A DNA stretch of 64,000 nt from positions 28,511-92,510 of the forward strand of contig UQTA01000005.1 in the NCBI GenBank assembly GCA_900543885.1, given 5' to 3'. Position 1 is the stretch's first letter. Each line of letters opens with the position of its first letter. The position numbers and the translations under genes are program-made. Shown in pieces: positions 55,795-64,000 of the stretch. The stretch comes from an uncultured Clostridium sp. Its GTDB lineage: Bacteria; Bacillota; Clostridia; Lachnospirales; Lachnospiraceae. The notes beneath the pieces were generated by a model. The model ran no database searches and was not told the origin of the DNA. It saw only the letters and a list, made by a program, of their open reading frames with translations.

Positions 55795-56781
55795 ATGACC
55801 ATTTATGATATAGCGGACATTGCAAAGGTCTCTCCCAGTACGGTATCCCGTGTGCTCAATGGCAAAAGTGGTGTAAAAAAAGAAAAGCGTGACCAGATCC
55901 TGCAGCTTCTCCAGGAAAATAACTTTAATCTGAAAATGGCCAAACAGGCTGCTCCTACCAAATGCAGCCGCGTAGTCGGCATAATCGTACCTGATGTTCA
56001 GAACCTGTGCTATATGGAAGGCACCCACCAGCTGGTAAACTTTCTGGATCAGTCCGGTTTCAGCGTTATCATTATGAACGGCGGCGAGACAGACGAACAG
56101 CGGGGTACTACTGTAACCTGTATGTCAAAGCGTGGTGTGGAAGCCATTATATTAGTAGGCGCTAAATTTGGCAGTACCAATGTACATGATGCCATTCGCG
56201 ATTACCTTTCTGATATTCCGGTCTTTACCGTCAACTCCCATTTTGACCTGCCTAATGTATACAGCTTTGTAGCTGACGAAGAATACGGGGTAAAACAGTG
56301 CGTGGAATATCTTTACAGAAAGGGCCGCCGCAAACCACTGCTGCTGTTGGAAAAAGACTGCCCAAGCAGTATTCCCAAACGAGATGGTTTTATTGCCGGC
56401 TGCAGCGAATATGACGATGTGCGCTGCCACATTTATGACGATATCATCGGCCTTGGCCTTGATACAAGACAGGCCATCCGATTGGCACTGGCAGAAGCTC
56501 CTGAATGCGACGCTATTATCTGTTCCGATGACCATTTAGCTGCCTATGCATTGCAGCAGATGCAGCATTTAGGCTATACATCTCCTGAACAGATCTCCAT
56601 TGTAGGAATGGGTAATACCTGCTTCTGCAAGATCACCCGGCCCTGTTTAACAAGCATCAGCACCCGTCTCACAGACGGCTGTATGCAGGCCGGTCAGGCA
56701 CTTTTACAGGTTTTAGACGGACAGGAGCTGCCTCACCACACTCCTCTGCTTTGTGAAATGATCATTCGTGAAAGTACGTGA
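55795..56781 (+). CDS. LacI family transcriptional regulator
   Basis: 328 aa. N-terminal helix-turn-helix and hinge helix (TIYDIADIAKVSPSTVSRVL), followed by the periplasmic-binding-like effector domain (about 60-325, GIIVPDVQN, GMGNTCFCK). It is divergent from the RbsABC-like operon, where it most likely represses from the palindromes at 55412-55455 until the sugar-like effector is present. ATG 55795 is downstream of AAAGGAG; a GTG three codons earlier is inside that site. Confidence 0.9.
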   Translation: MTIYDIADIAKVSPSTVSRVLNGKSGVKKEKRDQILQLLQENNFNLKMAKQAAPTKCSRVVGIIVPDVQNLCYMEGTHQLVNFLDQSGFSVIIMNGGETDEQRGTTVTCMSKRGVEAIILVGAKFGSTNVHDAIRDYLSDIPVFTVNSHFDLPNVYSFVADEEYGVKQCVEYLYRKGRRKPLLLLEKDCPSSIPKRDGFIAGCSEYDDVRCHIYDDIIGLGLDTRQAIRLALAEAPECDAIICSDDHLAAYALQQMQHLGYTSPEQISIVGMGNTCFCKITRPCLTSISTRLTDGCMQAGQALLQVLDGQELPHHTPLLCEMIIREST

Positions 56782-56844
56782 TCTTAGAAAATCTAAAAAG
56801 AACATTTCAACAAAACAGGACCAAAGGGTTCCTACATGCAAAAA

Positions 56845-57014
56845 GGGGCTGTTGCAAAATGCAGCAGCGCTTTTCTGCTATCCAGTTGTTCTGCCTCTTC
56901 GAGACATCTGTGCGGGCAGAGCGGACTTTGGTCCGAACTGAACGCACAGATGTAACGAGAAGCTGTGCAGACAACGGATGCAGAAAAATAGAGGCTGTAT
57001 TTTGCAACAGCCCC
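56845..57014. repeat. 170-bp long inverted repeat with IS-like ends (MITE candidate)
   Basis: GGGGCTGTTGCAAAAT-CAGC arms (56845 onward and its complement to 57014, one mismatch in 21) close an almost continuous imperfect hairpin. Inside are TTTCTGC...GCAGAAA, ACATCTGTGCG/CGCACAGATGT and CGGAC-TTTG-GTCCG. The GGGGCTGTTGCAAA end resembles ends of several transposons. There is no transposase inside. It lies between the LacI and kinase genes and may act as a bidirectional terminator. Confidence 0.65.
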
Positions 57015-57031
57015 TAAAATTTACCTGTCTT

Positions 57032-57667
57032 CTATTTTCCTTCCATCTGGGCGATCCGCGCCTTCAACTGGCGGATTTCCTCATCCTTCTCACTTAACAG
57101 CCGGTCTCTTTCTTCCAGTTTGCGCTTCTGTTCATCAATAAACATCTGGATCATTTTCTGGTCCATCATGCCTTCGATGATATTTCTAAGCTCATCTACC
57201 GTTTCTCCAGCTGTTTTTCCTTCTTCATCAATGACAATATCTGCATATTTCTCATAATAAGGAACACGTTCATTGTACAGGTCACGCAAGGTAAATCCCG
57301 GTTTTAATGCAACACCACGGTCTACTACATTTCCAATACGCTTTTCCATTTCCTCATAACTCATTTTCAGGTAAACGATCTCACTGATCTCCTTTAAATG
57401 AGCCATAGCCTCTTTGCCGTAAATAACACTGCCGCCTGGGGCGATCACAGACATTTTCGCTTCCAGGCCTGCATTAATGCGGTTCTCCACTTCCAGAAAG
57501 CCGTCCATGCCTTCATCAGCAATAATTTCCTTTAACAGTCTTCCTTCTTTTTCCTGGATCACAATATCCACGTCAATAAAAGAAAATCCCAGTCTCTTTG
57601 CAAGAAGCACGCCTACGGTACTTTTACCAGATGAAGGCATGCCGATCATAGTAATATTCGGCTTCAT
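57032..57667 (-). CDS. Shikimate-kinase-like P-loop kinase with C-terminal coiled coil
   Basis: 211 aa. P-loop GMPSSGKST (9-17) and Asp34 (DVD) match shikimate kinases, and Arg134 in YNERVPYYEKYAD matches the lid region. The shikimate-binding Arg58 of FRxxE is Leu58 (FLEVE), and the GGG motif reads PGGS. About 40 residues of coiled coil follow (170-211, ERDRLLSEKDEEIRQL). It is therefore a kinase of that fold with probably a different substrate. Overlap with no aro gene supports this. ATG 57667 follows AAGGAGG. Confidence 0.8.
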   Translation of the reverse strand: MKPNITMIGMPSSGKSTVGVLLAKRLGFSFIDVDIVIQEKEGRLLKEIIADEGMDGFLEVENRINAGLEAKMSVIAPGGSVIYGKEAMAHLKEISEIVYLKMSYEEMEKRIGNVVDRGVALKPGFTLRDLYNERVPYYEKYADIVIDEEGKTAGETVDELRNIIEGMMDQKMIQMFIDEQKRKLEERDRLLSEKDEEIRQLKARIAQMEGK

Positions 57668-57700
57668 TTTTTGTTTCCTCCTTATGAGCAATGACGCAAA

Positions 57701-58285
57701 CTAACGTTTTTTCTTCTTCTTTGCAGGCTTGCGTACAGAATATCCGAAGCTTCCCAGCTTCTTTCCCAGTTCAAAATATTCCCCATGGGAATAAGCAGTC
57801 AGTCCGGAAGCATTCAGGTTAAACTTGCCTTTATCATCCATATACTGGTTATCAATGGTCACGCCTACCACCTTTGCCAGGAACATATCATGGCTTCCCA
57901 GTTCTTTTACCTCAGTTACCTTACACTCAATATTTACAGGACTTTCCTCAATCCCCGGTGCCTTTACATAGCGGGATGCCTGAGGTGTTAAACGTGTTTC
58001 GGCAAATTTATCTACATCACGGCCGGACTTTACACCACAATAGTCCGTAGCCCGCACCAGCCTCTTATTTACCAGATTGATAACAAATTCCCCTGTTTCC
58101 TTGATAATATCGTGGGAATAACGCTCTTTCCTTACAGAAATAGAAACCATCGCCGGATCAGAACAGATGGTTCCGGCCCATGCAACAGTAATAATATTCG
58201 GTTTTTCCCCTTCTCTTCCACAGCTTACCATAACTGCCGGAACAGGATACAGCATATTTCCCGGCTTCCAGTATTCTTTGCTCAT
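57701..58285 (-). CDS. Flavin reductase domain protein (flavoredoxin-like)
   Basis: About 194-aa FMN-binding split-barrel protein. It has the family VAWAGTICSDPAMVSISVR stretch and the EFVINL segment, and ends in a run of lysines. The class transfers electrons from NAD(P)H or acts as an FMN-binding oxidoreductase; no partner monooxygenase is near. ATG 58285 follows AAAGGA. It precedes the shikimate-kinase-like gene by 33 bp. Confidence 0.85.
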   Translation of the reverse strand: MSKEYWKPGNMLYPVPAVMVSCGREGEKPNIITVAWAGTICSDPAMVSISVRKERYSHDIIKETGEFVINLVNKRLVRATDYCGVKSGRDVDKFAETRLTPQASRYVKAPGIEESPVNIECKVTEVKELGSHDMFLAKVVGVTIDNQYMDDKGKFNLNASGLTAYSHGEYFELGKKLGSFGYSVRKPAKKKKKR

Positions 58286-58342
58286 TTTCTCTATCCTTTC
58301 TGCCCTCTTTGTAAAATGCATGAGAGACCCCAGGCCTGAGCC

Positions 58343-60019
58343 TTACTCCTGTTCAGCTAACATCAGTTCCGGGATCAGCTGCTTCTTTCTGGAAACAACT
58401 CCCGGCAGACAAAGTACCGGCTTCTTTAAACCTTCCTCTTCCAGCAGCTCAATATCCTTGTGGAATGCCTTTCCAGCCAGCTGCAGTGCTCCCTGTCCTT
58501 CACAGACCAGATCCGTGGTCTCTGTTAATATGTTGGTCAGCATAAAGAATATCATATCAAGACCATTGTTTTCCAGTGCTTTTTCCATAAATGCTTCCAT
58601 ACGTCCTTTTAACCTGTCCAGTTCATCCCCATTTAAGGAAGTGATCTGTCCCACGCCAATGGTCACTTTTCCAGAAGTAAAGCGCTTGAAATCCTGATAA
58701 AAGATCTCTTCGTCACTCTTGTCCTTTAAATTGCTTCCTGCACTGAACATTTCCATTGCATATTTTTCAATATCGATCCCTGCAATATCAGCCAGTGCTC
58801 TTGCAGCCATTTCATCCACAGCTGTACAGGTTGGGGAACGGAACAGCAACGTATCAGATACGATGGCGCTGCATAACAATCCGGCGATCTTCGGCTCTAC
58901 CTTCACTCCTGCTTCCTGATACATCTGATAGATAATGGTGGCAGTACAGCCTAAAGGCTGGTTGCGGAAAAATACCGGTGACATAGTCTGAATGGTTCCC
59001 AGACGGTGGTGATCGATGATCTCCAGGATTTCCGCATTTTCAATACCTGCTACTGCCTGGTTCTTCTCATTGTGGTCTACTAAAATGACCTGTTTTCCTC
59101 TTGCGCCCAGCAAATTTCTGCGGGAGATCATTCCCAGATAGCGTCCATCCTTATCAAGGATCGGGAAATCACGGTGGCGCTTACTTGCCATCACTTCACG
59201 GATCTCATCAATATAGTCATCACTGTTAAATGTGATCAGGTGCTCTCTTGTCATAAAGTAGCTGATAGGCATGCTCTGGTTGATCAGACGGGCTGCTGTA
59301 TAGGTATCGTAAGTGGTTGCGATAATGGTACAGCCTCTTTCCTGAGCGATCTTTTTTATGGTCATGGAAACGCCGGCGCCTTCACACACGATAATGCAGT
59401 CTGCGCCCATTTCAATGGCACAAAGCTGAGACTCATAACGGTTTCCTAAAATAACCAGATCGTGGGGTTCAATATAAAATTCCATCAGATCCGGGTTTGC
59501 AGCTGCGATCAGTACCTTTCCCTGATCAAAATAGGCCTCTGCGCTTCCGATGATCAGATCTGCTTCCAGTGTCTCGATAATATTAGAATACTGGGTATTG
59601 GCCTTTGACAGAATGCTGCTGTCATAAATGTTCATATAGGTCTTAGTAATATCGCCTACTGTGATCAGGCCTTCCAGTGTACCGTCTTCCCTTACAGACG
59701 GGATTGTTACAACATTGTTCTCCTGCATGATGTTCCATGCTCTTTTTAAGGAAATGTTATCTGCCACACCTTTTGTCTTGCGGATTTCAATGTCCCTTAC
59801 CTGGGTACGCACATCTTCCACCAGCACCGGCTCTTCTGCTCCAAAATAATCCAGTACAAACTGAGTCTCTCCATTTACATGTCCTGCTCTTGCAGGTACA
59901 TATTCTTCCCCGGTCACTGCCTGCTTTAAATTTGCATAACAAATGGCTGAACAGATGGAGTCTGTATCTGGATTTCTATGTCCGATCACCATCGTTTTTC
60001 TGTTTAATTCCTGTTCCAT
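58343..60019 (-). CDS. ppaC: Manganese-dependent inorganic pyrophosphatase with CBS and DRTGG domains
   Basis: About 558 aa, class C (DHH family) pyrophosphatase with a regulatory insert. Catalytic N-terminal part GHRNPDTDSICSA, then CBS-DRTGG-CBS region (about 75-300), then DHH core (IDHHRLG) and the DHHA2 domain (about 430-555). Nucleotide binding to the CBS pair controls activity in this family. ATG 60019 with GGGAGGGA upstream was chosen; two earlier in-frame Met codons are possible. Confidence 0.92.
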   Translation of the reverse strand: MEQELNRKTMVIGHRNPDTDSICSAICYANLKQAVTGEEYVPARAGHVNGETQFVLDYFGAEEPVLVEDVRTQVRDIEIRKTKGVADNISLKRAWNIMQENNVVTIPSVREDGTLEGLITVGDITKTYMNIYDSSILSKANTQYSNIIETLEADLIIGSAEAYFDQGKVLIAAANPDLMEFYIEPHDLVILGNRYESQLCAIEMGADCIIVCEGAGVSMTIKKIAQERGCTIIATTYDTYTAARLINQSMPISYFMTREHLITFNSDDYIDEIREVMASKRHRDFPILDKDGRYLGMISRRNLLGARGKQVILVDHNEKNQAVAGIENAEILEIIDHHRLGTIQTMSPVFFRNQPLGCTATIIYQMYQEAGVKVEPKIAGLLCSAIVSDTLLFRSPTCTAVDEMAARALADIAGIDIEKYAMEMFSAGSNLKDKSDEEIFYQDFKRFTSGKVTIGVGQITSLNGDELDRLKGRMEAFMEKALENNGLDMIFFMLTNILTETTDLVCEGQGALQLAGKAFHKDIELLEEEGLKKPVLCLPGVVSRKKQLIPELMLAEQE

Positions 60020-60148
60020 TTCTCCCTCCCTAAGCTGCATATCCCGCTCATTCTTTTCTCTTTCGTTTTTTCGCACAACGTTTCTTTTTATGTACAATGA
60101 TTTATAATCTGTTTACACTATGTTCACATTTCGTTCATATTTATTTTT

Positions 60149-60271
60149 TATACTATTTCCATAAGAAAGAGATAACATAAAAACAGGTTATTAGTCAAAT
60201 TGCACATAGATTTTTCATAATTGCCCCGGTTGGAAACGACCGGGGTCTCCTCATATTATGGGGCTTTTTTG
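60149..60271 (+). ncRNA. Candidate small RNA ending in an intrinsic terminator
   Basis: The 60020-60386 gap holds a + strand TATACT (60149-60154) and a structured stretch: CATAAT (60216-60221) and ATTATG (60255-60260) enclose CCCCGGT/ACCGGGG. GCCCC can alternatively pair with GGGGC just before TTTTTT (60266-60271). No + strand gene follows, so a free RNA of roughly 110 nt is possible. On the minus strand the same sequence would be a leader for ppaC. Confidence 0.35.
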
Positions 60272-60333
60272 TTAATCAAGTATAGCAGACCACCATTTTT
60301 TTTTCAAGTGCTCCTATGTATACAGTAAAGTGC

Positions 60334-60369
60334 AAAAATGCTGCAGAGTTCAAGGCCCTGCAGCATTTT
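60334..60369 (-). terminator. Intrinsic terminator
   Basis: AAAATGCTGCAG pairs with CTGCAGCATTTT. The minus strand continues into TTTTT. It ends the cell-wall-binding protein transcript. Confidence 0.8.
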
Positions 60370-60386
60370 ATGATATTCTTTCACTT

Positions 60387-61874
60387 TTATCTCCGATACT
60401 GGATCTTCCAGCCTGCATATGGAAGACTGAGACCTACCGCCTCACTCTTTTTTTCTCCATTTTCATCTGACGTAAATACAGTGTTATTTTCAATCACATA
60501 AGCAGTCTTTCCATTGGAAGAATACTTCTTTTCCTCTGTCTGCACTTTCCCTGTTTCATTTACCAGATAAACCTGACCGGCAACCTTAAAAGGTTCATAA
60601 GAACTGCCTTCCCTGGCGCTGACTAAAAGGCCATTGTTATAAAGGAAGCCATCCTTCACCCCGGTAATACCACAGCCCTTTTCAGAGCCGGAAGTACCGG
60701 AACAGAAGGTATAAACCTTATCTTTTTTATCCACTGCATTGGTATTACGTCCAATGCTCATGGCACCGCCTGCTTCCGGATCAAAGTAAGCGGTCTCCGT
60801 CTTGTCTCCTGAAGTGAATTTGATCAGTCCAGACTGGCAGACACCATAGGAATCAAAGAAATAATATTTTCCATCTATTTTTACAGCTCCGTCCTTCAGC
60901 CCGGTGGTATCTGCGGATAAAAACAGCGGACTTCCATTATTTTCCAGATAAAACCATCGGGAACCATCCTTCTTCATAAGAGCTGTTTCCTCAGCATTGG
61001 TCTTTCTCACTGCCTGGGTATTCAGCGCAGTACTCCATGCCTTTGTATCCCATGGTCTTTCAGAAGTTTCAAACCACTGCCCCTTTAACATTCCATCTTC
61101 TTTTCCGCCAAGATATACAAAACGGCTGATGCCTGTTCCATCTCCCGGTTCTGCTTTTTCCTTTACACACTGCCATCCGGTGAGCATAACACCGTTTTCA
61201 TCAAAATAATATTTCTTTCCGTCAATAGCCGCCTCCTTCGGAACGCCGTTTTCACTTTTTCTTGCCTTGCCGTTAGACTGGAAATAGTACCATCTTCCAT
61301 TTTCGGAATCAGGGGTAATATCTTTTGAAATACTGCCCTCTGCCGGACGTTTCTTTCCATTGCTTTCCAGGAAGTACCAGCCGCTTCTGGTATAACCCTC
61401 AGAACCATTTCCCAGATAATAAATATCCCCGTTTTCATAATGCCAGCCGGTACGCATCCTGCCGTCACTGTCAAAACAATATTTTGCCTTTTCTATGGTC
61501 TTCCAGTCATTTTTCTCAACTTTTCCGTTCCGGCCAAGATAATACCAGCCGGATTTCATAGAACCCTCATTTTCATCCACATAGATCCAGGATTCTTTTG
61601 TCATGCTGCCATCTTCTCCGGCATAGTAAGTTCCATCGATCCAGGTATTCTTTGCCAGATTGCCTTCTCCATCCAGATAATAGGACACTCCCCGGGAAGT
61701 TTTCCACTCATTCTTTGCATAAGCACCATTGCTGTCCACAAAATGAACTGCCCCATTTTCATTGACCCATCCTTTTTCCGCTGCCATAACAGAAAGCGGA
61801 ACTGTCCCGGCGATCAAAATTCCAACAGCCAGTGCCCTGATCCAGTTTTTCATCCAACGTTTCTGATCTTTCAT
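60387..61874 (-). CDS. Secreted cell-wall/choline-binding repeat protein
   Basis: 495 aa with a Sec signal peptide (about 1-32, cleaved after SVMAA) followed by about 18-20 tandem CW-binding repeats of roughly 20 residues (patterns GWYYLGRNG, KYYFDENGVM, TGWHYENG). There is no catalytic domain. It should bind teichoic-acid choline or polysaccharide at the cell surface. GGAGGG precedes ATG 61874. It is monocistronic, between ppaC and malQ. Confidence 0.9.
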   Translation of the reverse strand: MKDQKRWMKNWIRALAVGILIAGTVPLSVMAAEKGWVNENGAVHFVDSNGAYAKNEWKTSRGVSYYLDGEGNLAKNTWIDGTYYAGEDGSMTKESWIYVDENEGSMKSGWYYLGRNGKVEKNDWKTIEKAKYCFDSDGRMRTGWHYENGDIYYLGNGSEGYTRSGWYFLESNGKKRPAEGSISKDITPDSENGRWYYFQSNGKARKSENGVPKEAAIDGKKYYFDENGVMLTGWQCVKEKAEPGDGTGISRFVYLGGKEDGMLKGQWFETSERPWDTKAWSTALNTQAVRKTNAEETALMKKDGSRWFYLENNGSPLFLSADTTGLKDGAVKIDGKYYFFDSYGVCQSGLIKFTSGDKTETAYFDPEAGGAMSIGRNTNAVDKKDKVYTFCSGTSGSEKGCGITGVKDGFLYNNGLLVSAREGSSYEPFKVAGQVYLVNETGKVQTEEKKYSSNGKTAYVIENNTVFTSDENGEKKSEAVGLSLPYAGWKIQYRR

Positions 61875-62071
61875 ATTCTGTCCCTCCTAAAAATGGCTGC
61901 TTACTCATGTTTTTGTCGGGTCCCAAGTTCAAAAATCCTCCTGCAAGCAAGCCCTCACCGGATTTACGACCTTTTGACCCTAGTCTCATTTTATCAGAAA
62001 AATCAGGCAAATACATGAATTAATTTTGAATATTTACATAACAATTCCTTAAACGCTGCTTTTGATGTCTG

Positions 62072-62094
62072 AGACAAAGACTCCGTGAGGACAT
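62072..62094. repeat. Repeat family fragment D
   Basis: AAAGACTCC-GTGAGGACATCTTA matches the right end of copy B (AAAGACTCC-AAGAGAACATCTTA) at about 20 of 23 positions. No left end or inner stem is recognisable. The 62019-62071 stretch is AT-rich with no gene. Confidence 0.5.
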
Positions 62095-62095
62095 C

Positions 62096-63643
62096 TTACA
62101 TATTTATTTCCGGGAGACGTCCATACAATTTCGCCATTCTCCTGCACTGCTTTAAAACATCACTGTTCAGCTCTCCCGGCAGCAGCCTCCATTTCCAGTT
62201 TTTTCCAAGTGTAGACGGTTCGTTAATACGCGCCTCTGCTCCCAGTCCCAGATAATCCTGCACCGGTATTACTGCCAGCTTCGCCGGGCTTGCCATAGCC
62301 AGACGTATAAACTCCCAGTGCATCTCCTTCTTCGGGGTATGGCGGCAGCCCATGTATTCCCTTGCAAAGGACTTATCTTTCCGGCTCATGGTCTCGTACC
62401 ATCCCACCAGGGTATCATTATCATGGGTTCCTGTATACACAATACTGTTTTCTGTGAATTTGTGGGGCAGATAATCACTGTTTTCTGTGTCATCAAAAGC
62501 AAATTCCAGTACCTTCATTCCCGGGAATCCGCTTTCCTTTAACATCTCATGGACTTCCGGTGTCAGAAAGCCCAGATCCTCTGCAATGATGGGCAGCTTC
62601 TCTTTTTTCAGGCTTTTCTTCAGCTGGTCAAACAGCTCCAGTCCCGGTCCCTTTTCCCAATGGCCAAACTCAGCGGTAAGATCCCCATAAGGAATGGAAT
62701 AATATGCTTCAAAACCCCTGAAATGATCCACACGCACTACATCATACAGCTTCAGACAGTACTCCATACGTTTGATCCACCAGCTGTAATGATCCTTCTT
62801 ATGATATCCCCAGTCATACAGTGGATTTCCCCAAAGCTGACCTGTTGCTGAAAATGCATCTGGCGGACAGCCGGCCACTGCCTTTGGCAGACATTCCCCA
62901 TCAAACTGGAACAGCTCCGGATGAGCCCAGCTGTCAGCCCCGTCAAAAGCCACATAGATGGGGATATCCCCAATGATCTGGATACCATTTTCATTGGCAT
63001 AGGCTTTTAAACGGCTCCATTGTTCATTAAACTGAAACTGCTGGAATTCATAAAATCCCATCTCATCTTCCAGCATTTTTTTGTATTTCTCTACTGCCGC
63101 AGTCTTGCGAAGCCGGATGTCCTCATCCCATTTATTCCAGCTGGCACTTTTAAAATGATCCTTTACTGCCATATAAAAGCAATACTCTCTGGTTTCAGGA
63201 GCCAGCTTAGACTTAAGGAACTGACGATGATCCATCTTTTCAGCCTTTGTCCCTGCTTTTTCCACATTTTCTGTCCATTTAGCCTCTTTTTTCCACCGTT
63301 CATAAGCCTTTTTCAGTACCTTAAACCGTGCTTTGTATATTTTATCGTAAGCAATATACCGGTCATCATCACCAAAATCTGCCGCTTCACATTCATTTTC
63401 TGTAAGAAGACCTTCCTGGACCAGCTGCTCCAGATCGATAAAATAAGGATTTCCTGCAAAAGCAGAAAATGCCTGATAAGGCGAATCACCAAAACCCGTA
63501 GGGCCCAATGGAAGGATCTGCCAGAAGCTCTGTCCGCCTTCCTTTAACTGATCTACAAATTCATAAGCTTCTTTTGAAAAACAGCCAATACCATACTTAG
63601 ATGGCAAACTGGCGATTGGAAGAAGCATGCCGCATTCTCTCAT
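62096..63643 (-). CDS. malQ: 4-alpha-glucanotransferase (amylomaltase)
   Basis: About 515-aa GH77 enzyme that transfers maltodextrin units. It shows the family order: N-terminal LLPIASLPSKYGIGCFS, the PIYVAFDGADSW segment, nucleophile Asp in RVDHFRGFE, acid Glu in IIAEDLGFLTPEV, and the closing GTHDNDT. The start ATG 63643 has GGAGA upstream, better than the in-frame ATG 63655. The upstream residues that would extend it lie in a GC-rich hairpin next to the IS110 left flank. Confidence 0.93.
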   Translation of the reverse strand: MRECGMLLPIASLPSKYGIGCFSKEAYEFVDQLKEGGQSFWQILPLGPTGFGDSPYQAFSAFAGNPYFIDLEQLVQEGLLTENECEAADFGDDDRYIAYDKIYKARFKVLKKAYERWKKEAKWTENVEKAGTKAEKMDHRQFLKSKLAPETREYCFYMAVKDHFKSASWNKWDEDIRLRKTAAVEKYKKMLEDEMGFYEFQQFQFNEQWSRLKAYANENGIQIIGDIPIYVAFDGADSWAHPELFQFDGECLPKAVAGCPPDAFSATGQLWGNPLYDWGYHKKDHYSWWIKRMEYCLKLYDVVRVDHFRGFEAYYSIPYGDLTAEFGHWEKGPGLELFDQLKKSLKKEKLPIIAEDLGFLTPEVHEMLKESGFPGMKVLEFAFDDTENSDYLPHKFTENSIVYTGTHDNDTLVGWYETMSRKDKSFAREYMGCRHTPKKEMHWEFIRLAMASPAKLAVIPVQDYLGLGAEARINEPSTLGKNWKWRLLPGELNSDVLKQCRRMAKLYGRLPEINM

Positions 63644-63683
63644 ATTAATCTCCATTCCGCCGCCTTCGGCTGGCGGCACAAAT

Positions 63684-63937
63684 AGTAACGAAAGTATTTC
63701 AACTCTCTATGTTGTGCTGTAAAATATTTGCAAGAAGCTACACTACAAAGCACGGGAGGAGGAGTTGTAATAACTTTCTTCGTTTTAGACAGCATATTAA
63801 TCAGTGTAAGTTCTGCCTTTTCAAGCACAAATAAGTGGCATCATGAATCCGTACACTAAGAATTGTTTAAGCGCCTTAGTTTAATTGTGTGGCAGTTCAG
63901 TCAATGGCTTCTTATCATTTACGAAAGGAGTCTGACT
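63684..63937 (+). ncRNA. IS110 left-end non-coding region, candidate bridge RNA
   Basis: IS110-group elements carry a structured bridge RNA gene in the non-coding region before the transposase. This stretch has nested pairs: AGTGTA (about 63803) with TACACT (about 63857), and TGCC with GGCA inside, giving internal loops as expected for donor- and target-binding loops. The left element boundary is not known; it may lie near the GCCGCC/GGCGGC hairpin at 63658-63677. The whole 63644-63937 interval has no other gene. Confidence 0.35.
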
Positions 63938-64000
63938 ATGAAAGTTACTTATCAAACCTGTTGTGGTGTCGATGTTCACAAATCTTTTCTCGTTGCCACA
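63938..64000 (+). CDS. IS110-family transposase, N-terminal fragment (cut by window edge)
   Basis: Only 21 codons are inside the window: MKVTYQTCCGVDVHKSFLVAT. The GVDVHKSFLVA motif is the start of the DEDD transposase/recombinase domain of IS110-group elements, and its Asp is the first catalytic acid. AAAGGAG precedes ATG 63938. The rest of the gene and the right end of the element are beyond position 64000. Confidence 0.88.
   Translation, partial: MKVTYQTCCGVDVHKSFLVAT

Noticed and set aside
56778..57017. ORFs of 66-79 aa on both strands
   Set aside because: They are readings of the 170-bp hairpin element; mirrored frames on both strands are expected from an inverted repeat.
1..64000. CRISPR arrays, tRNA or rRNA genes, prophage genes
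   Set aside because: No regularly spaced short direct repeats, no tRNA cloverleaf with a CCA-type end, and no structural phage genes were seen when reading the window.

Overview
The window looks like the chromosome of a spore-forming, gut-type Lachnospiraceae (Clostridia). The grounds are the cotJABC spore operon, a T-box leader, DUF4867/xylulokinase sugar genes, a secreted choline-binding-type repeat protein, strong Shine-Dalgarno sites, canonical TTGACA/TATAAT promoters and many short convergent or divergent operons. No rRNA, tRNA, CRISPR array or prophage was seen. The only transposase is an IS110-family gene cut off by the right edge.

Layout. 0.1-2.2 kb: a small conserved protein and a flotillin. 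2.2-6 kb: a DAACS symporter plus UxaA-type sugar-acid dehydratase, divergent from a LysR regulator. 6-9.3 kb: a two-component system. 9.6-21.3 kb: a peptide-use operon (lipoprotein, DppBCDF, M20 amidohydrolase, isoaspartyl dipeptidase, M42 peptidase), divergent from a sigma54-activator-like protein that has lost its ATPase motifs. 21.3-23.3 kb: an ABC-F protein. 23.6-28.4 kb: a fucose-isomerase-like enzyme, DUF4867 and xylulokinase with an AraC regulator. 28.3-31.7 kb: a lone CbiL methyltransferase and a THI5/SsuA-type ABC importer. 31.8-33.8 kb: cotJABC and a Cys/Gly/Asn-rich small protein behind a sigma-K-like promoter. 34.1-41.7 kb: a GH43 xylosidase, a CUT1 sugar importer and a YesMN-type two-component system. 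41.9-43.3 kb: a patatin and a zinc-ribbon protein. 43.6-45.9 kb: a CstA transporter under a T-box. 46-49.3 kb: a class A PBP and a small membrane protein. 49.4-56.8 kb: an RbsABC-like importer with an amidohydrolase and a cupin, under a divergent LacI regulator with palindromic operators. 57-63.6 kb: a shikimate-kinase-like protein, a flavin reductase, a CBS/DRTGG pyrophosphatase, a cell-wall-binding protein and MalQ. 63.7-64 kb: the left part of an IS110 element.

Most gene content is uptake plus first-step catabolism, each module beside its own regulator. In three importer operons the binding-protein gene is followed by a hairpin with a short T-run before the permease, which probably keeps the binding protein in excess. 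The least explained material is non-coding: four copies of a repeat whose inner stem shows compensating changes, three other inverted-repeat or branched elements, a candidate small RNA near 60.2 kb, and the IS110 left flank, where a bridge RNA may lie. These carry the main novelty, together with the ATPase-dead regulator and the T-box on a CstA transporter.
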